DNA of 54,086 bases from Clostridium sp. C2-6-12 (GCF_009928485.1 NZ_JAABNP010000039.1:1-54086), one strand, 5' to 3'; positions 7,817 through 16,664 are shown, numbered from the stretch's first letter. Numbers and translations: made by a program. The notes: generated by a model from the sequence alone, not told the origin.

Positions 7817-9094
7817 TTATTTAATTACTGTCATTCCACCCATATATGGTTGTAATGCTGTTGGAATGTTTATAGAACCATCTTCATTTAAGTTGTTTTC
7901 TAAGAAAGCAATAAGCATTCTTGGTGGTGCTACTACTGTATTATTTAAAGTATGTGCAAAATATTTTCCATCATTTCCATCTACACGAATTTTTAATCTA
8001 CGTGCTTGTGCATCACCTAAGTTAGAACAACTTCCTACTTCAAAATATTTCTTTTGTCTTGGAGACCAAGCTTCTACGTCTACTGATTTTACCTTTAAAT
8101 CTGCTAAGTCACCTGAACAACATTCTAATGTTCTTACTGGTATATCTAAAGAACGGAATAAATCTACTGTATCTTTCCACATTTTATCATACCACTTCAT
8201 GCTATCTTCTGGTTTACATACAACAATCATTTCTTGTTTTTCAAATTGATGAATTCTGTATACTCCTCTTTCTTCTATACCATGAGCACCTTTTTCTTTT
8301 CTGAAACAAGGTGAATAACTAGTTAAAGTTTGAGGCAATGAGCTTTCAGGTAATATTGTATCAATAAATTTACCAATCATAGAATGTTCACTAGTTCCAA
8401 TTAGATATAAATCTTCACCTTCAATTTTGTACATCATAGCATCCATTTCAGCGAAACTCATAACTCCTGTTACAACTTGACTTCTGATCATGAAAGGTGG
8501 AATGCAATATGTAAATCCTCTATCTATCATAAAATCTCTTGCATACGAAATTACTGCTGAGTGAAGTCTTGCGACATTTCCCATTAAGTAATAGAACCCA
8601 TTACCAGCAACCTTTCTAGCGCTATCTAAATCAATTCCATTTAATTTTTCCATAATATCTGTATGGTATGGAATTTCAAATTCTGGCACAAAAGGATCAC
8701 CAAAACGTTCTACTTCAACATTTTGACTATCGTCTTTACCAATTGGAACACTTGGATCTATTATATTTGGAAGCGTCATCATAATAGTTTTAACTTTTTC
8801 TTCTAATTCTTTTTCTTTCACATCTAATTCAGCCATTCTCTCTGAATCTGCATTAACTTTTTTCTTAGCTTCTTCGGCTTCTTCTTTTTTTCCTTGAGCC
8901 ATTAATCCACCGATTTGCTTAGAAATCTTATTTCTATCAGCTCTTAAAGCTTCAACTTCTTGAATTACCTTTCTAAGTTCTGCATCTAAGATTAATACTT
9001 CATCTACTAACTCTAATTTATTGTCTTGGAACTTATTTTTTATGTTTTGTTTTACTAGCTCTGGATTTTCTCTTACAAATTTTATATCTAACAT
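7817..9094 (-). CDS. serS: Seryl-tRNA synthetase
   Basis: Class II synthetase charging tRNA-Ser. The N-terminal coiled coil that grips the tRNA long arm spans about residues 27-105 (Lys/Glu-rich heptads), followed by the catalytic core with motif 2 (FRKEKGAHGIEERGVYRIHQFEKQEM), the serine-binding TSEH segment and motif 3 near the C-terminus (NNTVVAPPRMLIAFLE). Length 425 is standard. The start is the ATG at 9094 preceded by AGGAGGG; the reading frame continues upstream for 85 more codons, but only because the T-box leader happens to lack stops in that frame. Transcription is controlled by the serine T-box just upstream. Confidence 0.95.
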   Translation of the reverse strand: MLDIKFVRENPELVKQNIKNKFQDNKLELVDEVLILDAELRKVIQEVEALRADRNKISKQIGGLMAQGKKEEAEEAKKKVNADSERMAELDVKEKELEEKVKTIMMTLPNIIDPSVPIGKDDSQNVEVERFGDPFVPEFEIPYHTDIMEKLNGIDLDSARKVAGNGFYYLMGNVARLHSAVISYARDFMIDRGFTYCIPPFMIRSQVVTGVMSFAEMDAMMYKIEGEDLYLIGTSEHSMIGKFIDTILPESSLPQTLTSYSPCFRKEKGAHGIEERGVYRIHQFEKQEMIVVCKPEDSMKWYDKMWKDTVDLFRSLDIPVRTLECCSGDLADLKVKSVDVEAWSPRQKKYFEVGSCSNLGDAQARRLKIRVDGNDGKYFAHTLNNTVVAPPRMLIAFLENNLNEDGSINIPTALQPYMGGMTVIK

Positions 9095-9130
9095 GAGTTT
9101 CCCTCCTAAATTAAATGTATAATTGAATAT

Positions 9131-9345
9131 AAAAAAACCGTCCCAAATATATAAAATGGGACGGAATAATCCGCGTTGCCACCCAAATTGCTGGTATAAT
9201 GAACCCAACCACTCGACTATAGTAATATAAAGGTTACTCCCCTTTCGATTCATCACCGACAGCTCCAAAAGTGGAAAGATTTTGCCTTTCACCGCTTCGC
9301 ACCAACCATCGGCTCTCTGAAGAAATTCATAAATCGTAGCTTTTA
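9131..9345 (-). promoter_or_regulatory. T-box riboswitch, serine specifier UCC
   Basis: tRNA-sensing leader of serS. The conserved T-box sequence is at 9171-9185 (minus strand TGGGTGGCAACGCGG), which pairs the uncharged tRNA CCA end. The terminator hairpin is at 9139-9163 with a run of seven U at 9131-9137, and its 5' arm is shared with the antiterminator. In stem I, alignment to the classic specifier context (codon, purine, then a UUUGGAGC-like segment) puts the specifier at 9273-9275, UCC, a serine codon matching the downstream gene. Uncharged tRNA-Ser would stabilise the antiterminator and switch serS on. Confidence 0.92.
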
Positions 9346-9386
9346 TCATAACTGCTTATTCATATATAAATTTTTTACTATTTATT

Positions 9387-9415
9387 ATTATATCTATATT
9401 TCTTTCAATTTTCAA
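9387..9415 (-). promoter_or_regulatory. SigA-type promoter of the serS T-box operon
   Basis: Minus strand -35 TTGAAA (9410-9415), 17-base spacer, -10 TATAAT (9387-9392). Transcription would begin near 9380, about 35 bases before the start of stem I of the T-box. Confidence 0.7.
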
Positions 9416-9649
9416 GTAAATACTTATCTTTGATTGAAATTTGTTTTAACTGTTTTGAAATAATATAATAAGTTTTTATGATAAGTTCCTGTATATCATT
9501 AATTTTATGTTTAATGAAAATAGCACAATGTTACTTTACTATCACTTGTAATATTAGATCTATGAATTATTATCCCTCGAAATGAATTTTTAATCATTTG
9601 AAACACTATTTTTTTTAATCTATCTTGATAATAGAAGATACCTTAAGTG
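9416..9649. other. Intergenic region upstream of the serS promoter
   Basis: AT-rich stretch between the FtsW-like gene and the serS promoter. A weak hairpin lies near 9618-9640, with a T run on the plus-strand side only. No reading frame or RNA motif recognised. Confidence 0.4.
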
Positions 9650-10954
9650 TTATACTTGAAGATTAGCAGGACTTCTATCCTTAAGTCCTCTTCTTCGATA
9701 TATGCTACATAATAACCCAATCATAATTATACTAGTAATAGAATTGATAGTTCCAAAACATATAAATGGTAAACCAATATACACTGCAAAAAAACCTAAA
9801 TTACTAAACATATTTATTATTATCTGCATAAAAAACATAGAACCCATTGATAATATTATTGTTCTTCCATAAGAATCTTTAACTTTATTCATAATAGTAA
9901 ATATTCTTGCTACAAATGCCATCACTATAGATATACAAATGCCTCCAAATGCTATTCCAAAATTAGAAATAATATAAATTAAGGTAAAATTACTTTTTAA
10001 ATCTCCTAGCTCAAATTTTTCCACATTCATCTCATTTCCATACAACGTCGCCTTAGATAATAACTCCCTTATCCTTGTATTAACATATCCATTCCCCTTT
10101 GGATCTCTAGCTGGATCTATAAGACTATAAAAACGTGCCAATCTATATGGCTCACTTACTACACCAAATAAAATAACTAATATAACAAACACAAACTCTA
10201 CACCTATTAAGCTTATTTTAAATGATCTCTTTACTTTTGATGACAAAAAAATTACATTTATACCAGATAGATAAATTAAACCTACAGTCATATCTCGAGC
10301 AATAAAAAATAAAAGTAATGGGATGATGCCCATAGCCCCAATATAAATTATGTCAATCTTATTATTTATACTTTTAATATTTATTACACCGCTTAAAGCT
10401 ATTAAAAGCAATATTGTTACAGCCAAATGAAAAGAAATCTGACTTTCAGAAAACCGCCCAAATTTAATAGTAAAGAAACTGTCTGCCATAAAGGATGTAA
10501 TCATTAGGATAATTATTGCTGCTAAATATATATGGTAGCTATATCTTTTAATTTTTCTATAATCAAAAAAGTATATTCCTATTGCAATTATAGCTCCTAT
10601 TATTAATCCAATTATATTATCAAATGAAAAAGTTTCACTGGATATACTATTTTTTTCTATTGAATATATAGTAATTATTCCTATAATCGCTAACGCCAAT
10701 GATAATATAATAGTAATTATATCTGGTTTCACTTTGTGTACTTTATTTAACTTAATTCCACATTCATAAGCACTTCCAAGTCTTTTTATAGCTTCATTTA
10801 CTGCTTCATCTTCACTCATTCCATCACTTATATGCTCATCTACAATTTCATAAAGATGTTCTCTAATTTCATCAGAAATTTCTTCATGAACATCTTTATT
10901 TTTAACATAACTGCATATATCTTTAAGGTACTCATTAATAATTTCATTATTCAT
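9650..10954 (-). CDS. FtsW/RodA/SpoVE-like membrane protein with N-terminal HAAS domain
   Basis: Residues about 1-70 are a soluble helical domain of the DUF1700/HAAS or 'permease prefix' type (KDVHEEISDEIREHLYEIVDEHISDGMSEDEAVNEAIKRLGSA-like). It is followed by about ten membrane helices with FtsW/RodA features: RDMTVGLIYLSG, then a loop with FYSLIDPARDPKGNGYVNTR, which matches the family's Pro/Asp-rich extracytoplasmic loop. The acidic EE-G motif expected later (as in FIFAVIGEELG) reads IISNFGIAFGG here, so glycosyltransferase activity is uncertain. It lies 15 bp after a PadR repressor gene and is surely cotranscribed and regulated with it. That arrangement is common for stress-induced membrane proteins. 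Confidence 0.75.
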   Translation of the reverse strand: MNNEIINEYLKDICSYVKNKDVHEEISDEIREHLYEIVDEHISDGMSEDEAVNEAIKRLGSAYECGIKLNKVHKVKPDIITIILSLALAIIGIITIYSIEKNSISSETFSFDNIIGLIIGAIIAIGIYFFDYRKIKRYSYHIYLAAIIILMITSFMADSFFTIKFGRFSESQISFHLAVTILLLIALSGVINIKSINNKIDIIYIGAMGIIPLLLFFIARDMTVGLIYLSGINVIFLSSKVKRSFKISLIGVEFVFVILVILFGVVSEPYRLARFYSLIDPARDPKGNGYVNTRIRELLSKATLYGNEMNVEKFELGDLKSNFTLIYIISNFGIAFGGICISIVMAFVARIFTIMNKVKDSYGRTIILSMGSMFFMQIIINMFSNLGFFAVYIGLPFICFGTINSITSIIMIGLLCSIYRRRGLKDRSPANLQV

Positions 10955-10969
10955 AGAAAATGCCTCCCC

Positions 10970-11296
10970 TTACTCAGTAATTATCTTATTTACAGTTGAA
11001 GTAAATAAATTCCATTCCTCTTGTTTTTCTTTTAATTTTCCTATGCCTTTTTTTGTTATTTTGTAGTACTTTCTTTTCCTAGCATTTTCGCCTTCCTTCC
11101 AAAAGGATTCAACTAAATTTTCTTCTTCAAGACCATGAAGGATTGGATAAAGTGTTCCTTCTTTAAATTCAAAAACACTATTTGATTTTATCTGCATTTC
11201 TTTAATTATTTCGTAACCGTACATTTCACCTTTTCGTAATAAGCTTAAAACTAAAATACTTGTACTTCCCTTTATAAGCTCCTTATTTATTTTCAT
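10970..11296 (-). CDS. PadR-family transcriptional regulator
   Basis: Small winged-helix repressor of 108 residues. The PadR signature runs from GSTSILVLSLLRKGEMYGYEIIKEM (residues about 7-31) through FEFKEGTLYPILHGLEEENLVES (about 40-65) to a basic wing (RKRKYYKITKKG). The ATG at 11296 has AAAGGA about 12 bases upstream; an in-frame ATG four codons earlier has the same element directly adjacent and is less likely. It heads a two-gene operon with the HAAS-FtsW-like gene, as PadR genes usually precede the membrane protein they control. Confidence 0.88.
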   Translation of the reverse strand: MKINKELIKGSTSILVLSLLRKGEMYGYEIIKEMQIKSNSVFEFKEGTLYPILHGLEEENLVESFWKEGENARKRKYYKITKKGIGKLKEKQEEWNLFTSTVNKIITE

Positions 11297-11654
11297 AATT
11301 AAATCCATTCCTTTCTTGATGCACAAAATACAATATAAACATTTCTTTTAACTAAGCTAATATATACCTAGTAAATCTATGTATAAAATATACGCTTTAT
11401 TCCTTATATTGTCAAATAATTTAATTAACATTTCTCTTTATAAAATACTTTCTTATTAATATATAATAGATTCTAATTAAATTGATAAATTAGAATTTAA
11501 AAAAGGTAAAGTTTATGAATAAAATAGCTTTTCTATTTCATTCATAAACTTTACCTCTTCACTCTTACTTCTTATTGGTTAGCAACTTATAATTTTATAA
11601 ACTATATTTCTAAGACTTTATATATACTAATTTATTGATCACAGATTATTCATA
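11297..11654. other. Intergenic region with terminator and a second hairpin
   Basis: This gap holds the promoter region of the PadR operon, a hairpin with arms ATTCTAATT and AATTAGAAT at about 11470-11496, and the terminator of the alpha/beta hydrolase gene. No protein-coding frame is credible. Confidence 0.5.
11498..11555 (-). terminator. Terminator of the alpha/beta hydrolase gene
   Basis: Arms 11505-11520 and 11540-11555 are perfectly complementary over 16 bp and extend inward; on the minus strand they are followed by six U (11499-11504 region). It lies about 100 bp past the hydrolase stop codon. Confidence 0.75.
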
Positions 11655-12407
11655 TTATCCAATTTCCTTTAAAAATTTTGCAATATCCTCTGAAGCATTA
11701 TGCATTTGTTCTTCATTGCTTATAGTTGCTTCTCCGTCACCTTTTTGATGTCCATAATCTCCAAAACCACCATGATTTCCACCTTTTATCTCTTTAAATT
11801 CTGAATCAATAGGCATAACTTCCTTACACTTCTTAACTTTATTTAAATCAGCAACTTTATCATTATCTCCCCATAAAGACAATACTTTTATATTTCTATT
11901 AGTAAAATCCTTACCTTCTTGAGAATAAGAAGCTAAAAGAACTAATCCTTCTATTTTATTATTTTTTTCAGCATAATCTGCTGCCATAACTCCTCCTAAG
12001 GAATGTCCTCCTATAACCCAATTACTAATATCATTGTTTTCTATTATAATTTCATCAGCTTTATTTGGTGATAGTATTGCTAAATTAAAGCTCATTTTAG
12101 CTATTACAACTGTATAACCCTTTGATGCTATTTCTTTGGCCATTGGCGCATACGCTGAAGCTTCTACCTTTGCACCTGGATAAAATATAAATCCTATGTT
12201 TTTAGAATTATTTAGTGGTTTAAATGTAATATTCCCTTTATCTTCAACTAAAACAGTTGAATCTGATTTTAAGCTATTTAGACCTATAGACCCTACTTTG
12301 TAATATGAACTAACATAAATAAAAAAAGCTGAAATTAAAATTATTAATAAAACAGAAAATATTCTAGTAAACTTGGATATAAAAGATTTTTTACCTATCT
12401 CATTCAC
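11655..12407 (-). CDS. Alpha/beta hydrolase, membrane anchored
   Basis: A hydrophobic segment at residues 12-32 anchors an extracellular alpha/beta hydrolase domain. The nucleophile elbow is GGHSLGG (Ser near 137), with strand FIFYPGAKV for the oxyanion region, an acidic residue in LWGDNDKV (D near 181) and His in KGGNHGGFGDYG (near 212), so the catalytic triad is complete. The family is the YqiA-like/dienelactone-hydrolase-related group often called 'alpha/beta hydrolase domain protein'; the substrate is unknown. The frame starts with GTG at 12407 after AAGAAAGAAG; no later in-frame ATG precedes the membrane segment. An operator-like palindrome lies 27 bp upstream. Confidence 0.8.
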   Translation of the reverse strand: MNEIGKKSFISKFTRIFSVLLIILISAFFIYVSSYYKVGSIGLNSLKSDSTVLVEDKGNITFKPLNNSKNIGFIFYPGAKVEASAYAPMAKEIASKGYTVVIAKMSFNLAILSPNKADEIIIENNDISNWVIGGHSLGGVMAADYAEKNNKIEGLVLLASYSQEGKDFTNRNIKVLSLWGDNDKVADLNKVKKCKEVMPIDSEFKEIKGGNHGGFGDYGHQKGDGEATISNEEQMHNASEDIAKFLKEIG

Positions 12408-12433
12408 CTTCTTTCTTAATATTATTTGTTATA

Positions 12434-12452
12434 ATATGATATTCTATCATAT
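12434..12452. promoter_or_regulatory. Operator-like palindrome upstream of the hydrolase gene
   Basis: Perfect inverted repeat ATATGATA-TTC-TATCATAT, 8-bp arms, in the short region between the MerR terminator and the hydrolase start. The regulator is unknown. Confidence 0.35.
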
Positions 12453-12465
12453 TTGATTCATTAAG

Positions 12466-12515
12466 AAAAAATTAAAAGCAGATATGCATCTTCAATTTTA
12501 TGCATACCTGCTTTT
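12466..12515 (-). terminator. Terminator of the MerR-family gene
   Basis: Arms 12474-12489 and 12500-12515 pair over 16 bp with one mismatch, loop of 10, followed on the minus strand by a U-rich tract at 12466-12472. Confidence 0.75.
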
Positions 12516-12532
12516 AAAAAATAAAGAATATT

Positions 12533-13537
12533 CTATTTATTTTGCTTTAATTTTATTGGATATAATAAATCAAGCTGATGTTCGTCACTTTCTGGCCAAT
12601 TAAGATTTGAATAATAGACATAATTCATATGCTCTTCAAGTAATCCTCCCATACACTCTGCACATTGACCATTTTCATCCACAATGCTATTGGATTCATA
12701 CTTAGAATTATTAACATTAACCCAGTTAGCTAGCCATTCCCATTCATGAAAATTAGGAAACACAATTGTATGGGCCGCATACATCCCTCCAGGAAAACAC
12801 TTTCTTTCTAGAGGATCTGGTACTTCCATATCTTCAGGAATTGTTACCCATAACTCGTATCCATATGTTGCTTTTTCAGGAGATGGATTTGGATTATTAA
12901 AACCAAATACACGTGCATCCGGTTTTATTTTATACAAATTGCTATCCTTCAAAAACTTTTCTAATTGCTTTCCTGCATTGTCTTCTGGATTTTCTCCAAT
13001 ATAATGACTTGCTGCAACTGTGCATGGCGGCAAATGAATAATCCTCACATTCTTTAGTGTTGATAGGTTTTCTGATGCTTTGTTTAAATCCTCCATTGAC
13101 TTTTCCTCCTTAAAATTATTTTTTTGTAAGGATAAGGAGTCAATTATTTTAAGTATGGAATCCCCTTCCAGCAAATTAAATTTCAGTTGCAACTTTCCAT
13201 TCTCCTGCAACTTATCAATAAATATATTTAGTATTTCTTTAATTGTTGATAATGCATTTATTTCATCATTTAACTCTCTTATATTTTCCTCAAATATTTC
13301 AATAGCTGTCACAAGCTCCTGATTTCCAAGTATATGCTTAATTTGTTTTAATGAAATACGTAATTTTCTTAAAAGAATAATTTGCTGCAAAGATGAAATT
13401 GAGTTTTCATCATAAACTCTATAAGCATATCCCTCTTTTTTGCTACTTTTAATAAGTCCTATTTGTTCGTAATAACGAAGAGTTCTTGTAGATATGCTAA
13501 AAGTTTTTGAAACCTCACTAATTGTTTTAAGTTCCAT
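12533..13537 (-). CDS. MerR-family regulator with GyrI-like effector domain
   Basis: N-terminal MerR winged helix at residues 1-70 (ISEVSKTFSISTRTLRYYEQIGLIKS, then YRVYDEN), a coiled dimerisation helix at about 80-125, and a C-terminal GyrI/BmrR-like effector-binding domain (about 160-334) ending in a typical GLLEEHMNYVYY...DLLYPIK segment. Such regulators respond to small hydrophobic or cationic compounds. The ATG at 13537 follows AGGAGGTTTAAGA; the longer frame upstream is not used. Length 334 residues. No efflux gene is adjacent on the same strand, so its target may be elsewhere or itself. Confidence 0.85.
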   Translation of the reverse strand: MELKTISEVSKTFSISTRTLRYYEQIGLIKSSKKEGYAYRVYDENSISSLQQIILLRKLRISLKQIKHILGNQELVTAIEIFEENIRELNDEINALSTIKEILNIFIDKLQENGKLQLKFNLLEGDSILKIIDSLSLQKNNFKEEKSMEDLNKASENLSTLKNVRIIHLPPCTVAASHYIGENPEDNAGKQLEKFLKDSNLYKIKPDARVFGFNNPNPSPEKATYGYELWVTIPEDMEVPDPLERKCFPGGMYAAHTIVFPNFHEWEWLANWVNVNNSKYESNSIVDENGQCAECMGGLLEEHMNYVYYSNLNWPESDEHQLDLLYPIKLKQNK

Positions 13538-13883
13538 TCTTAAACCTCCTTCCTTAATTAAAATTTTAAAGTACGACACGACGTCAAAGTCAATAGAGCT
13601 TTTACAAAAAATTTTTAATAGTTCTTCAAATATTCTCATACGTATATTACCATATTATAATATATCTCACATTGTATAGCTTAGTAATTTCAAAAATTAA
13701 TTATATCTAACTAACTTTGAAATATATGCACCTTATAGTAATTATAATAATTTTATCTTTATTTTTTCTTTATATTGGATTAAAATTGTTATTAGGTTAA
13801 AATAACATTGTCGTTAGGATAGAATACGATTTAATTCATATTCTTTTCTTGAACTTAAATACGGTTATAAGTGAGGTAAAACT

Positions 13884-15545
13884 ATGTCAAACGAAATTAA
13901 TTCTTCTAATTTTATAAGAAACATCGTAGTAGAAGATCTAGAGAGCGGAAAACATAAGGAAATAATTACTCGTTTTCCTCCTGAACCAAACGGTTACTTG
14001 CATATAGGGCATGCTAAATCTATACTTTTAAATTTTGGTTTAGCTGATGAATTTAACGGAAAAACTCATTTGAGATTCGATGATACAAATCCTGTGAAAG
14101 AAGATACTGAATATGTTGAATCTATTAAAGAAGATGTTAAATGGCTTGGTGGAAACTGGGATGAACTTTTCTTTGCATCTGATTATTTTGAGGAAATGTA
14201 TAATAGAGCAGTTTTATTAATAAAAAAAGGTAAGGCTTATGTTTGTGATTTAACACCTGAGGAAGCAAAAGAATATAGAGGTTCTTTAACACAACCTGGT
14301 AAAGAAAGCCCTTACAGAAATAGATCTGTAGAAGAAAACTTAGCTTTATTTGAAAAAATGAAAAATGGTGAATTTGCTGATGGTGAAAAAGTTTTAAGAG
14401 CCAAAATAGATATGGCATCACCAAATATAAATATGAGAGATCCTATTATCTACAGAATATCTCATTCTACTCATCACAATACTGGTGATAAATGGTGTAT
14501 CTATCCAATGTATGACTTTGCTCATCCATTAGAAGATGCAATTGAGCATGTAACTCATTCTATTTGTACATTAGAATTTGAAGACCATAGACCTCTTTAT
14601 GACTGGGTAGTAAGTGAATGTGAAATGGATGCAACTCCTAGACAAATAGAATTTGCAAGACTAAATATGACTAATACAGTTATGAGTAAGAGAAAGCTTA
14701 AACAATTAGTTGATGAAAAAGTTGTAGATGGATGGGATGATCCTAGAATGCCTACTATCTGTGGACTAAGAAGAAAGGGTTGCACTCCTGAAGCATTGAG
14801 AAATTTCTGCACAGCTATTGGTGTTGCAAAAGCTAATTCTATAGTAGATTCTCAAATGTTAGATTATTTCATAAGGGAAGATTTACAATTAAAAGCTCCA
14901 CTTGCTATGGCAGTATTAAATCCTTTAAAACTTGTAATAACTAATTACCCAGAAGATCAAACAGAAATGCTTGAAATAGAAAATAATGCCAAAGATGAAA
15001 CACAAGGAAAGAGATTAGTTCCATTCTCTAGAGAAATATATATTGAAAAAGAAGATTTCATGGAAGTTCCACCTAAGAAATACTTTAGATTATTCCCTGG
15101 AAACGAAGTTAGACTAAAGGGAGCATATTTCGTTAAGTGCAATGAAATCATTAAAGATGAAAATGGTGAAGTTGTAGAAATACACTGCACCTATGATCCA
15201 GAAACTAAGAGTGGTTCTGGTTTCACTGGTAGAAAAGTTAAAGGAACTATTCACTGGGTAGATGCTAAAACTTGTGTGCCAGCTGAATTTAGATTATATG
15301 AACCATTAATATTAGATGACGTAGAAGAAAATGAAGGAAAGCACTTTCTAGAACAAATAAATCCAAATTCATTAGAAGTGTTACAAGGTTTTGTTGAGCC
15401 AACAGCAGTTAAAGATGCTAAACCTCAAGATAAATTCCAAATGGTTAGAAATGGCTTCTTCAATATAGATACAAAATATACTACTGCTGATAAGTTAGTA
15501 TTTAACAGAATTGTTTCTTTAAAGTCATCATTTAAGTTAAGCTAG
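13884..15545 (+). CDS. glnS: Glutaminyl-tRNA synthetase
   Basis: Class I synthetase charging tRNA-Gln directly. HIGH motif at about residues 34-44 (PNGYLHIGHAKS), the glutamine/tRNA acceptor domain in the middle, and a KMSKS variant as VMSKRKLK near 270. The C-terminal anticodon-binding beta barrels follow (from about 340). Length 553 is normal. GAGGT lies about eight bases upstream of the ATG. Having GlnRS alongside GltX means glutaminyl-tRNA can be made directly rather than only through amidation of misacylated Glu-tRNA. No T-box is visible in its leader, unlike serS and gltX. Confidence 0.95.
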   Translation: MSNEINSSNFIRNIVVEDLESGKHKEIITRFPPEPNGYLHIGHAKSILLNFGLADEFNGKTHLRFDDTNPVKEDTEYVESIKEDVKWLGGNWDELFFASDYFEEMYNRAVLLIKKGKAYVCDLTPEEAKEYRGSLTQPGKESPYRNRSVEENLALFEKMKNGEFADGEKVLRAKIDMASPNINMRDPIIYRISHSTHHNTGDKWCIYPMYDFAHPLEDAIEHVTHSICTLEFEDHRPLYDWVVSECEMDATPRQIEFARLNMTNTVMSKRKLKQLVDEKVVDGWDDPRMPTICGLRRKGCTPEALRNFCTAIGVAKANSIVDSQMLDYFIREDLQLKAPLAMAVLNPLKLVITNYPEDQTEMLEIENNAKDETQGKRLVPFSREIYIEKEDFMEVPPKKYFRLFPGNEVRLKGAYFVKCNEIIKDENGEVVEIHCTYDPETKSGSGFTGRKVKGTIHWVDAKTCVPAEFRLYEPLILDDVEENEGKHFLEQINPNSLEVLQGFVEPTAVKDAKPQDKFQMVRNGFFNIDTKYTTADKLVFNRIVSLKSSFKLS

Positions 15546-15621
15546 AAATATATAGGTTTAATAATTTTTTACAAATACAACTTATATAAATAAATCATAA
15601 ATTAATAAACTAAAATAACTA

Positions 15622-15830
15622 TTTATCGTATGACGAATTGGGGAGAGACTGTTAATAACAGCGCCGAAGGTGAAGCCGCAACAAACTCTCAGGCAAAAGG
15701 ACCGAATTCTGACGATACTCTGGAAAGTCACATGACACCCAAGAAGCAATCTTTTATTTATAAAAGAGAATCTTTCAGGTACAATAACAGAGGCGAATTG
15801 TTTATACAATTCGTCTCTTTTTTTTGCGTA
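15622..15830 (+). promoter_or_regulatory. Tandem glycine riboswitch with terminator
   Basis: Two glycine (gcvT-type) aptamers. Aptamer 1 spans about 15633-15709 with GGGAGAGA, GCGCCGAAGG and CTCTCAGGCAAAAGGAC. Aptamer 2 spans about 15718-15792 with CTCTGGAAAG, ACACCCAAGAAGC, CTTTCAGGTACAA and the closing CAGAG. Leader 15624-15629 (TATCGT) pairs with linker 15712-15717 (ACGATA), forming the known leader-linker kink-turn. A terminator hairpin follows: arms 15790-15800 and 15807-15817, then eight U at 15818-15825. Leader bases 15632-15640 (GACGAATTG) are also perfectly complementary to the terminator's 3' arm. It controls the TRIC/YadS transporter that starts 150 bp downstream. Confidence 0.93.
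15790..15825 (+). terminator. Glycine riboswitch terminator
   Basis: 11-bp stem (15790-15800 with 15807-15817, one G-U pair), 6-base loop and a run of eight U. Its first three or four bases overlap the 3' strand of the P1 helix of aptamer 2. Confidence 0.88.
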
Positions 15831-15976
15831 CTTATAAAAAGAGTGACTTTACCACGATACAGAATTCCCCATAAACAGGAACTTATCTACAAATAGGAAC
15901 TTGTATTATTAGCTAGACGTAATATGGATCATAGGTTCATTAATAAAAATTAAATAATAAAAAGGAGTAATTTATA

Positions 15977-16573
15977 ATGTATGATATTGCTGTATTAGAA
16001 TACCTAGGCATCTTTGCCTTTGCTGCTTCTGGTGCCTTCGTTGCAATAGAAGAAAAATTTGATTTATTTGGAATTTATATCTTAGCTACTGTTACTGCCA
16101 TGGGAGGAGGGGTTCTTCGTGATATTGTTACAAATGTAGGAATACCATTGTTTTTTTCAAACTATAAAACAATTCCTTTTATCCTTTTAGGTGGAACAAT
16201 TCCTATTATTCTTCGTGGAAAATTAAAATATAATACATTATTTGTAGTAATTGATGCAATTGGATTGTCCGCCTTTTTTGTATCCTCTGGCATTAAAGCT
16301 ATCGAAAGTGGATATAATTTAATGCTATTTCTATTTGCTGCAAGTATAACTGGTGTTGGAGGTGGAATGCTTAGAGATATAATTACTAATAGAAAACCTG
16401 AAATTTTTAAATGCGATATTTATTGTGTTGCAGGGATTGTTGGTTCACTTTTATTATGGTTCTTATATCCTGCTGTAGGTGTTCATATCGCACAGCCATT
16501 ATCTCTGATTACTATATTTTCAATTAGAATGATTTGTTACATGAAAAAAATTAATCTGCCAGTTATTAATTAG
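15977..16573 (+). CDS. TRIC/YadS-family transporter (UPF0126), probable glycine transporter
   Basis: Small membrane protein of 198 residues with about seven hydrophobic helices and an internal duplication. The two repeats carry the family signatures TAMGGGVLRDIVTN (about 39-52) and TGVGGGMLRDIITN (about 125-138). The family was named UPF0126 and later 'glycine transporter' because many members lie under glycine riboswitches, as here; structures show trimeric channels related to animal TRIC cation channels. AAAGGAG lies 8-10 bases upstream of the ATG. The tandem glycine riboswitch directly upstream strongly supports a glycine-linked role, import or export being unresolved. Confidence 0.88.
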   Translation: MYDIAVLEYLGIFAFAASGAFVAIEEKFDLFGIYILATVTAMGGGVLRDIVTNVGIPLFFSNYKTIPFILLGGTIPIILRGKLKYNTLFVVIDAIGLSAFFVSSGIKAIESGYNLMLFLFAASITGVGGGMLRDIITNRKPEIFKCDIYCVAGIVGSLLLWFLYPAVGVHIAQPLSLITIFSIRMICYMKKINLPVIN

Positions 16574-16580
16574 AAAGATT

Positions 16581-16630
16581 TTAAAGCATGTCCTAAAATC
16601 ATTACCATCCAATTTTAGGACATGCTTTAA
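16581..16630. terminator. Bidirectional terminator between transporter and map
   Basis: A 19-bp perfect inverted repeat (16581-16599 with 16612-16630) with a 12-base loop between two convergent genes. Confidence 0.8.
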
Positions 16631-16664
16631 TTATTTATTTTCACTTTAAAATTTTTATTCATAT

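Noticed and set aside
7866..8249. 127-codon plus-strand frame inside serS
   Set aside because: Antisense shadow of a certain gene with no ribosome site or domain; the same applies to other plus-strand frames inside minus-strand genes and the reverse.
9095..9349. 85-codon in-frame extension of serS upstream of the AGGAGGG site
   Set aside because: It runs through the T-box RNA, whose folding fully explains the sequence; the proper start with ribosome site is at 9094.
15630..15896. 88-codon plus-strand frame over the glycine riboswitch
   Set aside because: The conserved RNA aptamer sequences explain this region and the frame also runs through the terminator and its U tract.
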